From positions 1-64,000 of the IMG/VR virus record IMGVR_UViG_3300045116_000679: DNA of 64,000 nt. One strand, written 5' to 3'. The stretch is from a virus. The notes beneath the pieces were generated by a model, which was not told the origin of the DNA, ran no database searches, and worked only from the letters and a program-made list of their open reading frames with translations. The position numbers and the translations under genes are program-made. This document shows, piece by piece, positions 1 to 7,960 of the stretch (positions within the stretch are counted from its first letter, which is position 1; each line of letters starts with the position of its first letter).

Positions 1-41
1 TCACGGCGAAAACAGGGGTTCGAGTCCCCTTGGGAGCGCCA
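1..41 (+). tRNA. tRNA-Glu, 3' part (partial at window edge)
   Basis: Only the 3' part is inside the window. The T arm is visible (AGGGG at 14-18, loop TTCGAGT, CCCCT at 26-30), followed by the acceptor strand TGGGAGC, discriminator G and an encoded CCA at 39-41. The first bases fit the end of a Glu anticodon (TC) followed by AC GGCG, as in bacterial tRNA-Glu. It is the host gene at the junction and was used as the integration target. The exact anticodon (TTC or CTC) lies outside the window. Confidence 0.85.
1..41. other. attL: left prophage attachment site in the tRNA-Glu 3' end
   Basis: The tyrosine recombinase gene abuts and overlaps the 3' end of tRNA-Glu, which is the usual arrangement for prophages integrated in tRNA genes. 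The identical core is expected again at the right end, beyond the window. The exact core length cannot be set without attR. Confidence 0.75.
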
Positions 42-1176
42 CTGCGCCTAAATTCTCCTTTGTTTTCAAAGACTCGGCTCCGGTGGGACCTTTACCCTCT
101 CCCCCGGTGGGACCCGGCTCGTCGCGCGCGAGGAGTGCCATGGCCCGGTCGGCGAGGCCCGCCCGCTGCGCCGCGCGCGTGTAGCGCTGCACCTCCTCGA
201 TGGTCTGGTGGCCGGTCACGGCCATGATCTCGTGCGGTGTCGCGCCCTGCTCCGCGAGCCGGGCCGCTGTGGCCTTGCGCAGGCCGTGGGCCGAGCAATG
301 CGGTAGGCCGGCCTCGTCGCACCACGCCCGGAAGCGGTTGCCGAATCCGGCGACCGTGAAGGGCTTGCCGTACTCCGTCATCAGGAAGGTAAGCTGCCCG
401 GCCGGCACGCCCGCGATCGCGTCGGCGAGGTCCGGGAACAGCGGGATGTCCACCTCGACCGGCTTGCGGTGCTCGTTCTTCGCCTGGACGTAGCGCAGGC
501 GCCCTCCCCTCACGTGCTGGCGGCCCAGCCGCGTCGCGTCCTCGCGGCGGCATGCGGTGTAGAGCAGGATCGCGAGCGCGAGGCGGGCCTTTGACCCGAC
601 CGGGTGCCGGGCCTCGAATTGCTCGACCTCGTCGAGGGTCCAGCTGTGGAAGCCCTTCGACACGTAGGCGGCCCGCTTCACGTCGCGAGTCGGATCGGCC
701 TCAACCAGATCCTCTTCCATCGCCCACCGGAAAAGCGCGCGCAGCGCCTTCAGCATCGTGTTCGCGGCCGCCGGCGTCTCGGCCTTGGCGTCGCGCAGGC
801 GCCGGACGTGCCGGGCCTGCATCATCGTGATCGGGTGCTCGCCCTTGTCGGCCGCAATCTCCTTCAGCGCGCGCGCCTGCCATCCGCGAGTCGAGGCGTC
901 GAGCTTCTTGTAGGCGGTGCTGGCGAGGTAGGCCTGCATCACGGCCGCGAAGGATCCGGGCTTCACACGCGCGGGCGCGGCCTCGACCGGCTTCGCGGAC
1001 AGCGCCGCCTCATAGGCGCGCTGGAAAGCTGGCGAGCCCGGGCGGTCCGGGAGGCGGACCTTCTTTACCGGGCAACCCGGGAGGCGGCGCCGGAAGTAGT
1101 ACCGGACGTTCCCGTGACGGTCGGTGTCGGCGATGACATAGGGCAGGTCGATTCGGACCACGGCGCTCAGTCCCAC
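1..1176 (-). CDS. int: tyrosine recombinase (phage integrase)
   Basis: 391 residues, a normal length. It performs site-specific integration and excision at tRNA-Glu. There is an N-terminal arm-binding part, a SAM-like core-binding domain at about 73-165, and a catalytic domain at about 175-345. Catalytic residues are visible: Arg in TACRREDA (R210 or R211), H297-G-L-R300, GH at 322-323, and the nucleophile Tyr332 in RYT. The last codons and the TGA stop (bases 3-1) are read from the antisense strand of tRNA-Glu, so the C-terminal tail is encoded by the attachment site itself. It overlaps the upstream excisionase-like gene by 10 bases and is the last gene of the leftward operon. Confidence 0.93.
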   Translation of the reverse strand: MGLSAVVRIDLPYVIADTDRHGNVRYYFRRRLPGCPVKKVRLPDRPGSPAFQRAYEAALSAKPVEAAPARVKPGSFAAVMQAYLASTAYKKLDASTRGWQARALKEIAADKGEHPITMMQARHVRRLRDAKAETPAAANTMLKALRALFRWAMEEDLVEADPTRDVKRAAYVSKGFHSWTLDEVEQFEARHPVGSKARLALAILLYTACRREDATRLGRQHVRGGRLRYVQAKNEHRKPVEVDIPLFPDLADAIAGVPAGQLTFLMTEYGKPFTVAGFGNRFRAWCDEAGLPHCSAHGLRKATAARLAEQGATPHEIMAVTGHQTIEEVQRYTRAAQRAGLADRAMALLARDEPGPTGGEGKGPTGAESLKTKENLGAVALPRGLEPLFSP

Positions 1177-1424
1177 GGGTTCTGCTCCGCATCATCGCCG
1201 CCAAGGGCGTCCCACGCCAAGTCCAGGCGGCGGATGTCCCAGATCACGCACCCATCGATCCGCTTCGCCTTCGGCATCCGGCCGTCGCGCACCATCTCGT
1301 CGAACTTCGACGGGCTGACCCCGACGTACAGGGCCGCCTCCTCGCGCCGCAGCCCTCGCCGGGGCGAGACCGCGATGCGCGGCGCGGGCAGCACGGCGGT
1401 GTCTGCGGTGGGCCGGCGCGGCAT
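1167..1424 (-). CDS. small helix-turn-helix protein, probable excisionase
   Basis: 85 residues with a MerR/AlpA-like winged-helix at about 24-70: REEAALYVGVSPSKFDEMV is the helix-turn-helix and the basic stretch GRMPKAKRID follows. This fold is typical of phage excisionases and small directionality factors. It sits immediately before int with a 10-base overlap, as xis genes often do. Its role in excision is inferred from position. It could instead be a transcription factor acting on the int region. Confidence 0.7.
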   Translation of the reverse strand: MPRRPTADTAVLPAPRIAVSPRRGLRREEAALYVGVSPSKFDEMVRDGRMPKAKRIDGCVIWDIRRLDLAWDALGGDDAEQNPWD

Positions 1425-1427
1425 TCG

Positions 1428-2018
1428 TCACCCCTTCCGCCAGACCACCGGCTGTGCCCCATCCGGCACGCGGTGACGCCCGCGCGCCATCGGGTGGACG
1501 GGGCTGCCGTCCGCCGAGCGCGCGAAGCACATCAGGTCCGGCCAGGGCGCATCGCCGGTCTGCACCTGCTCGCAGACGTGCTCGACGTAATCGGGATCCC
1601 ACGTGCCAGCGCCCCAGCAGGCCACCACGAGCGCCGCGGCCTTCACCTCCCGGACGACGTGGCTCTCGTTCGCCCAGAGCTGGTCACGGGCGTAGTAGTC
1701 CGGCCCGTTCTCCTGCCAGCGCGACCACGCCCGGCAGTCGGCTGGGCAGGACGAGCGGAAGGGATAGAGGTTCACGGCCGTGAAGCCACCGAAGCCCCAG
1801 GCCCGGGCGAAGTGGATCCACCGCCGCACCGTCGGATCGTCGATGCGGTGGCCGGCGGTGCTCGGGTTCAGGCCGATGAAGCACACGTGCCCGCCCTCAC
1901 CCCACGTGCGGGTGAGCGTGTAGCGGTAGGTGCCGCAGCGCGAGAGCGTGGCGGAGCGCTTGATGGTGTCGGCGAAGGCGACGCCGAACAGGTCGCGGGC
2001 CTGGAGGTCAGTGCGCAT
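1428..2018 (-). CDS. DUF1643 family protein
   Basis: 196 residues from the second methionine of the ORF (MRTDLQARDL); four codons upstream another ATG exists. The sequence contains the DUF1643 hallmark FIGLNPSTA, then DDPTVRR and AVNLYPFRS, and later VACWGAG. DUF1643 proteins are common in phages and bacteria and have no established biochemical role that I can name. It overlaps the upstream gene's end by about 10 bases and is co-transcribed with int. Confidence 0.75.
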   Translation of the reverse strand: MRTDLQARDLFGVAFADTIKRSATLSRCGTYRYTLTRTWGEGGHVCFIGLNPSTAGHRIDDPTVRRWIHFARAWGFGGFTAVNLYPFRSSCPADCRAWSRWQENGPDYYARDQLWANESHVVREVKAAALVVACWGAGTWDPDYVEHVCEQVQTGDAPWPDLMCFARSADGSPVHPMARGRHRVPDGAQPVVWRKG

Positions 2019-2286
2019 TCGCCGCCTCACGCTCGATGACGAAGGTCAGCTCGGGCACGTCGGACAGCACGAGGAATCGGGCGTCTGGCCGGTAGTAGGC
2101 CTTCCCCTTGATGAAGCCGACGAGCTCGCCCCGGTCCCCCGTTGGCGGGAAGTCGAACCAGTCGACGTTCAGGAACGCGATCGGATGGCCGCCGCCGAAG
2201 CAGTAGCCGTGCGTCAGCCGCTCCGGCAGCTGGTAGACGTGCAGGCGCCGGCGCTCGGCGAACATGAGGTCGAGATCAGCCGACAT
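2008..2286 (-). CDS. hypothetical phage protein
   Basis: 92 residues starting at MSADLDLMFAERRR; an upstream ATG would add 11 residues that overlap the neighbour. Mixed alpha/beta composition with many aromatic residues (WFDFPP, KAYYRPD) and no recognised motif. It overlaps the genes on both sides by about 10 bases, supporting co-translation in the early operon. Confidence 0.6.
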   Translation of the reverse strand: MSADLDLMFAERRRLHVYQLPERLTHGYCFGGGHPIAFLNVDWFDFPPTGDRGELVGFIKGKAYYRPDARFLVLSDVPELTFVIEREAANAH

Positions 2287-2548
2287 GGTCCACCTCGTCT
2301 GGAGCGGTGCCGACCTCAAGCGCGATCGGCGGCGGGATGTAGCCCAAGATGCGCACCACGACGGGCGCCCCGGCGTTGAGGCGGGCCAGTTCCTCAGGCG
2401 TCGGCTCCCAGGCCGTAACCATGCAGTTCACGCGCTCCGCGCGGCCTGCGTTGGCGAGATCCACCGGCTCATCGCGGATCGGGAGGCCGCTGTACCCCTG
2501 GGCCTTGCCGCAGATGCGGTTCGCCCCTTCGATCATCTTCGCGATCAC
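2276..2548 (-). CDS. hypothetical phage protein
   Basis: 90 residues from a GTG start that overlaps the upstream stop as GTGA (2545-2548); an ATG lies 12 bases further in. The C-terminal half (WEPTPEELARLNAG, then VVVRILG) resembles short phage proteins seen near recombination genes, but I cannot name a function. The longer ORF in this frame is an antisense-like extension with poor composition and was not used. Confidence 0.6.
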   Translation of the reverse strand: MIAKMIEGANRICGKAQGYSGLPIRDEPVDLANAGRAERVNCMVTAWEPTPEELARLNAGAPVVVRILGYIPPPIALEVGTAPDEVDHVG

Positions 2549-2910
2549 TGCCGGCCTCCGGTGGTCGCGGCCGTCGCCAGCGCATCCATCCCGACGCTCA
2601 TCGCCTCGCGTCCGAAGGCGTCCAGTTCCGCTGCGATGAGATCCATGCGCCGGAGGTCGGCCGCCGTGGGCTCGGCGTCGGGGTCCAGGGTGGACATGAT
2701 CGACGAGAACAGGTGCTGGGCTCCTGCCATGAAGGCCCAGCGCATATCGCGCACCTGAGCCTCGCCAGCGTCCGGCGGCACCCACATCGCACGGAGCGAC
2801 GCCCAGCCGGCCTCGATCAGCTTGCCCTCATTCGCGAGACGGCGCGTGATCTCCTCAACGGCGCGCTCCTGCGGAGTCTTCGCCGCTTCGCGGCGCTTCT
2901 GCTCGCCCAT
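2545..2910 (-). CDS. hypothetical phage protein, helical
   Basis: 121 residues from MGEQKRREAAKT. Charged and helical, with a basic N-terminus, then EEITRRLANEGKLIEAG. No known motif. It shares one base of its start with the upstream stop (TGATG) and overlaps the next gene by GTGA. The 57 residues upstream in the same frame are Pro/Arg-rich and look like shadow sequence. Confidence 0.6.
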   Translation of the reverse strand: MGEQKRREAAKTPQERAVEEITRRLANEGKLIEAGWASLRAMWVPPDAGEAQVRDMRWAFMAGAQHLFSSIMSTLDPDAEPTAADLRRMDLIAAELDAFGREAMSVGMDALATAATTGGRQ

Positions 2911-3161
2911 CACCTTGACCCTCCCCCAATCCCCACCGCCGCCTCGATCGCCTGCGCCCGGATCCGCCGCCAGAGGCGTACGGCGGGCGGCGAGCGGTGG
3001 TCGCCCAGCCGCTTGCAGGCTTTCCGGTAGGCGCGGCGCCGGATCGCCGGCAGCGCGGCGAAGTGCGTCCGGCACATCCACTCGGACCGGCCGGCGGGCT
3101 CGATCTGCTCGGCGCGAATCATCTCCCGGCAGCGCGGGACGCAGCAGGCGATGCGGATCAT
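2910..3161 (-). CDS. small Cys-containing protein (possible zinc finger)
   Basis: 83 residues with Cys pairs near the N-terminus (CCVPRC) and CRTH at about 30-33, followed by a strongly basic tail (RRRAYRKACKR). A C-x(n)-C...C-x2-H arrangement could bind zinc and nucleic acid. This is inference; no family recognised. ATGA overlap with the upstream gene. Confidence 0.55.
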   Translation of the reverse strand: MIRIACCVPRCREMIRAEQIEPAGRSEWMCRTHFAALPAIRRRAYRKACKRLGDHRSPPAVRLWRRIRAQAIEAAVGIGGGSR

Positions 3162-3601
3162 GCGCCAGCCCTCCGAGCCGCGACGCCCGCGTTCAGCAGC
3201 GCGACGAGCTCGCGCGCCTGATGGTCGGTCGCCGCCATGAACACCGGTTCATCGCCCCGGTAGACGTTGCGCGGTACGCGGCGGCCGGTGCGGAACTCGT
3301 CCGGTGGGGAAGGGGGCGCCGCGTCGGATCCGGGGCTCGGCGGCGGCGCCGCGGGCTCACCGTGCTCCTCCAGCAGCTGGGGCGGCGGCGTCAGCGAGGG
3401 GAGCCGGAGAGCGGCACGGGCCGCGCGGCACGCCTCGTGAAGTGTCTGGTGGATGCCGTGTTCTTTATCCCCAATCGTGAGGCCCCACCAGATCGTGTCC
3501 CCGGTGGTATTGCAGGACCAGCGGGTGATCTTGGCGGCGTCGCGGCCCCGGACGACTAGTAGAAGCGTTAGGCCGTCGTCGGACATCGTCCAGTCAACCA
3601 T
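3158..3601 (-). CDS. hypothetical phage protein
   Basis: 147 residues from MVDWTMSDDG. The N-terminal half looks like a compact beta-rich domain (LTLLLVVRGRDAAKI). A Pro/Ser-rich linker follows (PAAPPPSPGSDAAPP), then a short helix ATDHQARELVALLNAG that recurs in phage hypothetical proteins. Function unknown. Confidence 0.6.
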   Translation of the reverse strand: MVDWTMSDDGLTLLLVVRGRDAAKITRWSCNTTGDTIWWGLTIGDKEHGIHQTLHEACRAARAALRLPSLTPPPQLLEEHGEPAAPPPSPGSDAAPPSPPDEFRTGRRVPRNVYRGDEPVFMAATDHQARELVALLNAGVAARRAGA

Positions 3602-3818
3602 GACGCACCTCCGCCTTGTCGGCCGCCCGCTGAAGGTCTGTTGCCAGCTCACGCGCCTCGGCCGGGCTAAGCGCCGCCCAGGCGTCCGCCGAGATCGAGC
3701 CGAAGTTGCGCATCACTCCGAGTTCGAGCGTGACCTCGCCGTTGTGCGTACCGACCTGGATGGCGCTGCCGAGTTCCGGCTCGTCGCCCCGGCGGTCGTG
3801 GTAGCTCCGTTCAGCCAC
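3594..3818 (-). CDS. hypothetical phage protein
   Basis: 74 residues from a GTG start (VAERSYHDRRG) that overlaps the upstream gene by 8 bases. The C-terminal helix WAALSPAEARELATDLQRAAD resembles the 'aspartate/alanine-rich' ends of small phage proteins. No function can be assigned. Confidence 0.5.
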   Translation of the reverse strand: MAERSYHDRRGDEPELGSAIQVGTHNGEVTLELGVMRNFGSISADAWAALSPAEARELATDLQRAADKAEVRHG

Positions 3819-4395
3819 GGCCTGCCTCCTCGCGGTAAGCCTGGATGAACATGTCGAGCCAACGCCGCGGCATGAATTGCCCGAACTGGCGATTTGCCTT
3901 CTCGGCCGCACGGAAGGCGGCCGCCGGATCGAGCGGTCGGACGAGCTTGGTTTCCTCGGCGGCGCGGATCTCCCGATCGCGCACCCGCGGCAGCTCGCCG
4001 GCCGGCGTCCGCTTCATCCACGGCTGGAAGGCGGCAAGCTCGTCGAGGCCGGGCCACGTGCCGTTGAAGGTGATCGCCCGGTCATCGAGCGTCACGAACG
4101 CCGACGGCTTGGACACCGGCCACTCGATCAGGTCGAGGACGTGTTGTGCCTCACGGTGGTCGTCGATCACCGCCATGACGTGCATCGTCAGCCAGCCACG
4201 CATGGCGTCGATGCCGCCGGGCTCGGCCGAGCGCGACGAGTAGACCGCGACGCGGAACCGCTCGACGGCTGCGTGCAGGAACTCGACGGCGCCGGTCACG
4301 GGCGGGTCGGGGATGATCGCGGCGCCCTGCCACCCGGATCTGTATGAGTGCAGGACCCCGTCGAAATCGAGCGCAAGGATGGGTTTGCGGGACAT
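3811..4395 (-). CDS. HAD-superfamily phosphatase-like protein
   Basis: 194 residues from MSRKPILALDFDGVLH. HAD motif I is DFDGV (residues 9-13), motif II is the Ser of YSSRS, a Lys in PVSKPSA fits motif III, and LDDRA fits motif IV. This is the layout of small phage HAD enzymes related to polynucleotide or deoxynucleotide phosphatases. The substrate is not shown by the sequence; a role in nucleotide or DNA-end processing is plausible because it lies between the methyltransferase and recombination genes. Confidence 0.75.
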   Translation of the reverse strand: MSRKPILALDFDGVLHSYRSGWQGAAIIPDPPVTGAVEFLHAAVERFRVAVYSSRSAEPGGIDAMRGWLTMHVMAVIDDHREAQHVLDLIEWPVSKPSAFVTLDDRAITFNGTWPGLDELAAFQPWMKRTPAGELPRVRDREIRAAEETKLVRPLDPAAAFRAAEKANRQFGQFMPRRWLDMFIQAYREEAGRG

Positions 4396-4400
4396 CGCCC

Positions 4401-4757
4401 TCACTCCACGGCGGTCAGGGTTGGGTCGGGGGTGGTCGCCTCGGTCGGCCGGACGCCGCGCTCGGCCAAGGCCTCGAGGTCGGGGATCATCTCGGCGCGG
4501 ACCTCGGCGCGGCGGTATTCCCAGCCCGGCAGCAGCTCGTGCCGGTAGAGGCCGTTCACGCGGGAGAGGCCGGGGAGCCCGTCCCAAGTCTCGATCCACA
4601 CGCCGCGCCGCGGGCGGCTGTAGTCGACGTGCATGACGTTGCGGGCGCCGAGCTTGGTGTGATCCGCGATGACGGCGCGCAGCGCGCGGGCGGCGGCCGC
4701 GGCGGCGGCGCGTTCCTGCATGGTCGGCGGCGGGAGGGGCTTCGGGGCGCGCGCCAT
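4401..4757 (-). CDS. hypothetical phage protein
   Basis: 118 residues starting with a Pro-rich stretch (MARAPKPLPPP) followed by an Ala-rich helix and a small beta domain around HVDYSRPRRGVWIETWDG. No recognised motif. It lies 4 bases after the methyltransferase stop and 5 bases before the HAD gene, so it is clearly in the same transcript. Confidence 0.55.
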   Translation of the reverse strand: MARAPKPLPPPTMQERAAAAAAARALRAVIADHTKLGARNVMHVDYSRPRRGVWIETWDGLPGLSRVNGLYRHELLPGWEYRRAEVRAEMIPDLEALAERGVRPTEATTPDPTLTAVE

Positions 4758-4761
4758 CGCG

Positions 4762-7065
4762 TCACTCCGCGGCGAACAGAGGCATGTCGGCCGCAGGCCG
4801 GGCCCGGCGCTCGCGTAGCGCGTCCTCCCGGTAGTTCGCGGCGACCAAGATCTCGGCCATGCCGGGGCAGACCGAATTCCCGCACATGCGGCCCTGCTGT
4901 TCGAGCGTTAGGGGGATGATCGTCCCGTCCTCCAGCTCGCCGCGATCGATCGTGTAGTTCGGCCGGAAACCCTGGGCGTTGAACCGCTCGCGCGGGGTCA
5001 GCATCCGCATGCCGATGTCGACGATGGCATAGGGCTCGCCCTGGATCGTCACCGTCACGACGCCGTGCCGGGGCTTCGCGGTGATCGTGTGCAGCGGGTC
5101 GGTGACCGGCTGTGATGGCAGGCCCTCCCCGTAATACTTCGCCAGGAAGGCGTAGACCGCGGCGGCGTGGTTCCCGCCTCCGGTGGCGGTCGGCGCGGGT
5201 GCGTCGATCGGCGCATCCCGCCGGTCCGAGCCGCGCAGGTTGAGCATATGGGCGGCGACGACGCCCTGCTGGCAGCCCTTCTCCGTGATGGTCGAGACGG
5301 GCTCCTCGGCCGACTTCGCCGGCTGGCCCGGGTGCGACCCGGCGGTGTGCTGCGCGACGAAGGCGGCTACGACGGTCTGCTGTCCGCCCGAGGCGGTGAC
5401 CGTCCGGACCGGCTCCCGGACGTCCGAGCCCGGCTTGATCCCCTCGCCCCGCTCGCTGTTGTGCTGCGCCAGGAAGGCGGCGACGACCGCGGCCTTGCCG
5501 GCACCGCCGGCCGTGATCGTGCCGACCGGCTCATCCGCGGCCGAGCCGATCGACTGACCGAACTGCCGGGACAGGTGGACCGCCGCAAGGCTCCCCTCGT
5601 TCCCGGTAGGCACGATGACCGGCGCCGGCTCGTCCAGGGCGCGGGTCCGCGGCTCCTGGCCGGGGCGCTCGCCGTAGCGGGGGACGAGGAAGGGCGTCAC
5701 CAAGTGCCCGGGGACGTTGTCGCCCGCGGTGATCGTCGCGGTCGGCTCCTCGACGCCGCGGACACGCGGCTCGTGGCCCGCTTTCTCCTGAAAGCGCGGC
5801 GCCAGGAACGGCGCGACCACCGCGATCCCGCCCGCCGTCGCGATCGTGCTGACGGGCTCCTCCGCGCCGTGAACGCCCTTGCGCGCCGGGTCGCCGGAGG
5901 TCTGGTCGACGCGGATCAGATGCGGGGCAACGATCCCGAGCGGCGCCGCGCCGACCCCGCGGGTTTCGCTCGCGTGCGCCGTTACCGTCGCCAGCGGCTG
6001 CTCTATCGGGTGCCCGGTGGCGCCGCGGTTGAACTTGGTCACGAAGGGCGCGACGACCGTGTTGTGGTCCTTCGGGCTGGCCGTGATCGTATGCAGCGGC
6101 GCCTCGATATCCCGGCTCGCGCCGCCCTGCTGAGCGTAGCTGACGAAGGGCGTGACCAAGGCTTCGCCACGGCCGCCGGTGAAGGTCGGGGCCGGCTCCT
6201 CGGCGCTATGCGCGCGACCGCCCGTGCCGCCCCCGTGGTTGACCTGCACGAGGAAGGGCTTCGCCGCGTTGACGACGTAGCGCATCGTCCCCTTGGCGAT
6301 CCGGGCCATCGTGGCGTCCGCGAGCGGCCGGTTGGCGCGGATCCCGTGCTTCACCTTGATCTCGGCCGAGGTCTCGAAGATCGATGGGCAGGGCAGCGAC
6401 CAGTCGATGATCTCGGCCGCCGTGCGCCAGGGCTTCAGCCGCCCGGACCGGACCGCCTCGGACTTCGGGTCGCCGTGGGTCGGCTCCGGCCAGACGATCG
6501 GGCGGCCGTCCCGCCGCGCGATCCAGTAGAGGCGCTTGCGGATCGTGGGCACGCCGAAGTCGCAGGCGCGCAGCTCGCGGTGCTCGACCTTGTAGCCGAG
6601 CGCCTCCCAGGCGCCGACGTACTGCCGGAACGTGGCGCCGCGCTGTAGCGGGCAGGGGCGGCCGTCCTCAAGGAGCGGTCCCCAATCCGCGAACTCCTCG
6701 ACGTTCTCCAGGAAGACCACTTTGGGCCGCTGCCAGCGCGGCAGGCGCTTGACCCAGCCGAGGACGGTCCAGGCGAGCCCGCGGATGTGCTTCTCGCGCG
6801 GCTTGCCGCCCTTGGCCTTGGAGTGGTGCTTGCAGTCGGGGCTCATCCAGAGCATCCCGATCGGGCGATCGCCGCACATCGCGCGAGCGTCGACCGTGAC
6901 GACGTCCTCCTCGATGTGGTGCGTGTCCGGATGGTTGATCCGGTGCATCGCGAGCGCGATCGCGTCGTGATTCACTGCGATATCGGGATCCCGACCGAGC
7001 GCGGCCCGGATGCCCTCGGAAGCGCCGCCGCCGCCCGCGAAGGAGTCGATCACGAGAGGCCGCAT
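4762..7065 (-). CDS. DNA cytosine-C5 methyltransferase with tandem-repeat recognition region
   Basis: 767 residues, about twice the usual length of a C5 methyltransferase. It transfers a methyl group from AdoMet to cytosine in DNA. Motif I is FAGGGGASEG (9-18), the motif IV catalytic Cys is C78 in SPDCKHHSKAKGG, motif VI is ENVEE (120-124), motif VIII is IRKRLYWIARR (175-185), motif IX is LTPRERFNAQGF (689-700), and motif X is GNSVCPGMAE (729-738). Between VIII and IX, where the target-recognition domain sits, residues about 269-670 are about 11 imperfect repeats of 32-47 residues around a core like EEPVSTITAGG. The start ATG overlaps the upstream stop (TGATG). It may protect phage DNA from host restriction. 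Confidence 0.9.
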   Translation of the reverse strand: MRPLVIDSFAGGGGASEGIRAALGRDPDIAVNHDAIALAMHRINHPDTHHIEEDVVTVDARAMCGDRPIGMLWMSPDCKHHSKAKGGKPREKHIRGLAWTVLGWVKRLPRWQRPKVVFLENVEEFADWGPLLEDGRPCPLQRGATFRQYVGAWEALGYKVEHRELRACDFGVPTIRKRLYWIARRDGRPIVWPEPTHGDPKSEAVRSGRLKPWRTAAEIIDWSLPCPSIFETSAEIKVKHGIRANRPLADATMARIAKGTMRYVVNAAKPFLVQVNHGGGTGGRAHSAEEPAPTFTGGRGEALVTPFVSYAQQGGASRDIEAPLHTITASPKDHNTVVAPFVTKFNRGATGHPIEQPLATVTAHASETRGVGAAPLGIVAPHLIRVDQTSGDPARKGVHGAEEPVSTIATAGGIAVVAPFLAPRFQEKAGHEPRVRGVEEPTATITAGDNVPGHLVTPFLVPRYGERPGQEPRTRALDEPAPVIVPTGNEGSLAAVHLSRQFGQSIGSAADEPVGTITAGGAGKAAVVAAFLAQHNSERGEGIKPGSDVREPVRTVTASGGQQTVVAAFVAQHTAGSHPGQPAKSAEEPVSTITEKGCQQGVVAAHMLNLRGSDRRDAPIDAPAPTATGGGNHAAAVYAFLAKYYGEGLPSQPVTDPLHTITAKPRHGVVTVTIQGEPYAIVDIGMRMLTPRERFNAQGFRPNYTIDRGELEDGTIIPLTLEQQGRMCGNSVCPGMAEILVAANYREDALRERRARPAADMPLFAAE
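5056..6261 (-). repeat. about 11 tandem protein repeats in the methyltransferase
   Basis: Core motifs, all within the methyltransferase, lie at residues 287-298, 319-330, 353-364, 400-413, 437-449, 476-488, 509-521, 548-560, 585-597, 619-631 and 653-665. The consensus is roughly (D/E)(E/A)P(V/L)xT(I/V)TAGG, followed by a VVAPFL-like strand. Repeats are diverged at the DNA level, so they are old or selected rather than a recent expansion. Confidence 0.85.
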
Positions 7066-7538
7066 CACTCCCCCCTCCCGGCCGCATCGGCGTTCTGATG
7101 CTGCGCAAGCAGGGCGTTCAGCAGGGCGAGCACCACAGCCGACGGGCCGTCCTCGTGCTCGCCCTTGCCCAGGACAGTGTCCGTCCCGAGCAGGAGCCGG
7201 CAAGAATACGGCAGCTCCATCTCCGCGAGCCGGTGGTAGAGGAAGTTCACGCCGGGCAGCATGCGCTCGACGAGTCCGAAAGCAGCGTCGAGCGGCCCGG
7301 TGGCCCAGCGCAGTTGCCATGCCGGCCATTCCGACCAGACATCATCTTGGCCGGTGAACGGCTTCCGGCCGACGCACACGTAGATTTGGTGGGAGATGCG
7401 CGCTCTGGTGACGAAGGCGCCGTCCGGAGCGATGAACATAGCAGTCAGGTGCGCGCAAGTAATTGGTTCCAACTCGGACCGGGGATGAACAAGTTCGATC
7501 AGCGCGTGCAGCAAGGCGGGACTAGGCAGCGGGTTCAT
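7065..7538 (-). CDS. phage ABA-sandwich-like protein
   Basis: 157 residues. The C-terminal half (LDAAFGLVERMLPG, then CRLLLGTDTVLG and AVVLALLNALLAQ) has the helix-strand-helix pattern of the phage 'ABA sandwich' family of small accessory proteins. Function unknown. It overlaps the ASCH-like gene by 4 bases (ATGA) and the methyltransferase by one base. Confidence 0.55.
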   Translation of the reverse strand: MNPLPSPALLHALIELVHPRSELEPITCAHLTAMFIAPDGAFVTRARISHQIYVCVGRKPFTGQDDVWSEWPAWQLRWATGPLDAAFGLVERMLPGVNFLYHRLAEMELPYSCRLLLGTDTVLGKGEHEDGPSAVVLALLNALLAQHQNADAAGRGE

Positions 7539-7960
7539 GCCGCCCTCCCGGCCGCGAGCGCGTCGAGGTTCTGGATCGCGTGCCAGCGGATCAGCACGCC
7601 CTCGAATTCGTCGATGCCGGGATGCTCAGCGCGCCAGAACCCGGCCATGTCTTCGATCGACTGGAAGCCGTCCGCCCTGGCGAAGGTCTCCATGCTGTCG
7701 GGGTGCAGGAGCTTGCCGCCGACCTCGAACAGCTCTGCGGCGCCGTGCGCCGAGAAACACAGGCGCACCGGCTCGACGGCGGCGCACGTGACTCGCGCCA
7801 GCAGGCGGCAGTGTCGCGTCCGCATGCCGGTATAGAGCTGGATCGGCTCGCCGGGCCGGGCATGGCGCGAGCGGCCGGCCCGCGGCGCCCGGATGGTCTG
7901 CGCCTTGGCGCCCAGCAGGATCGGCTCGGCGAAACGGCTCTTGAAGCTGTAGGCGACCAT
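7535..7960 (-). CDS. ASCH-domain-like protein, copy 1
   Basis: 141 residues. N-terminal YSFKSRFAEPILLGAKAQTIR followed by HARPGEPIQLYTGMRT and RVTCAAVEPV fits the ASCH fold, an RNA-binding beta-barrel related to PUA in which 'IL.G.KTIT.R' is typical. A close paralogue lies at 28236-28622 and shares HARPGE, LQLY-like, GMRT and FARADGF. Possible roles are RNA-related regulation or modified-nucleoside hydrolysis; no catalytic residue can be proved here. Confidence 0.65.
   Translation of the reverse strand: MVAYSFKSRFAEPILLGAKAQTIRAPRAGRSRHARPGEPIQLYTGMRTRHCRLLARVTCAAVEPVRLCFSAHGAAELFEVGGKLLHPDSMETFARADGFQSIEDMAGFWRAEHPGIDEFEGVLIRWHAIQNLDALAAGRAA

Noticed and set aside
5167-6648. 493-codon ORF on the plus strand opposite the methyltransferase
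   Set aside because: It is the antisense reading of a repeat-rich, high-GC gene; Arg/Gly/Asp-rich with no motif, while the minus strand has all C5 methyltransferase motifs.
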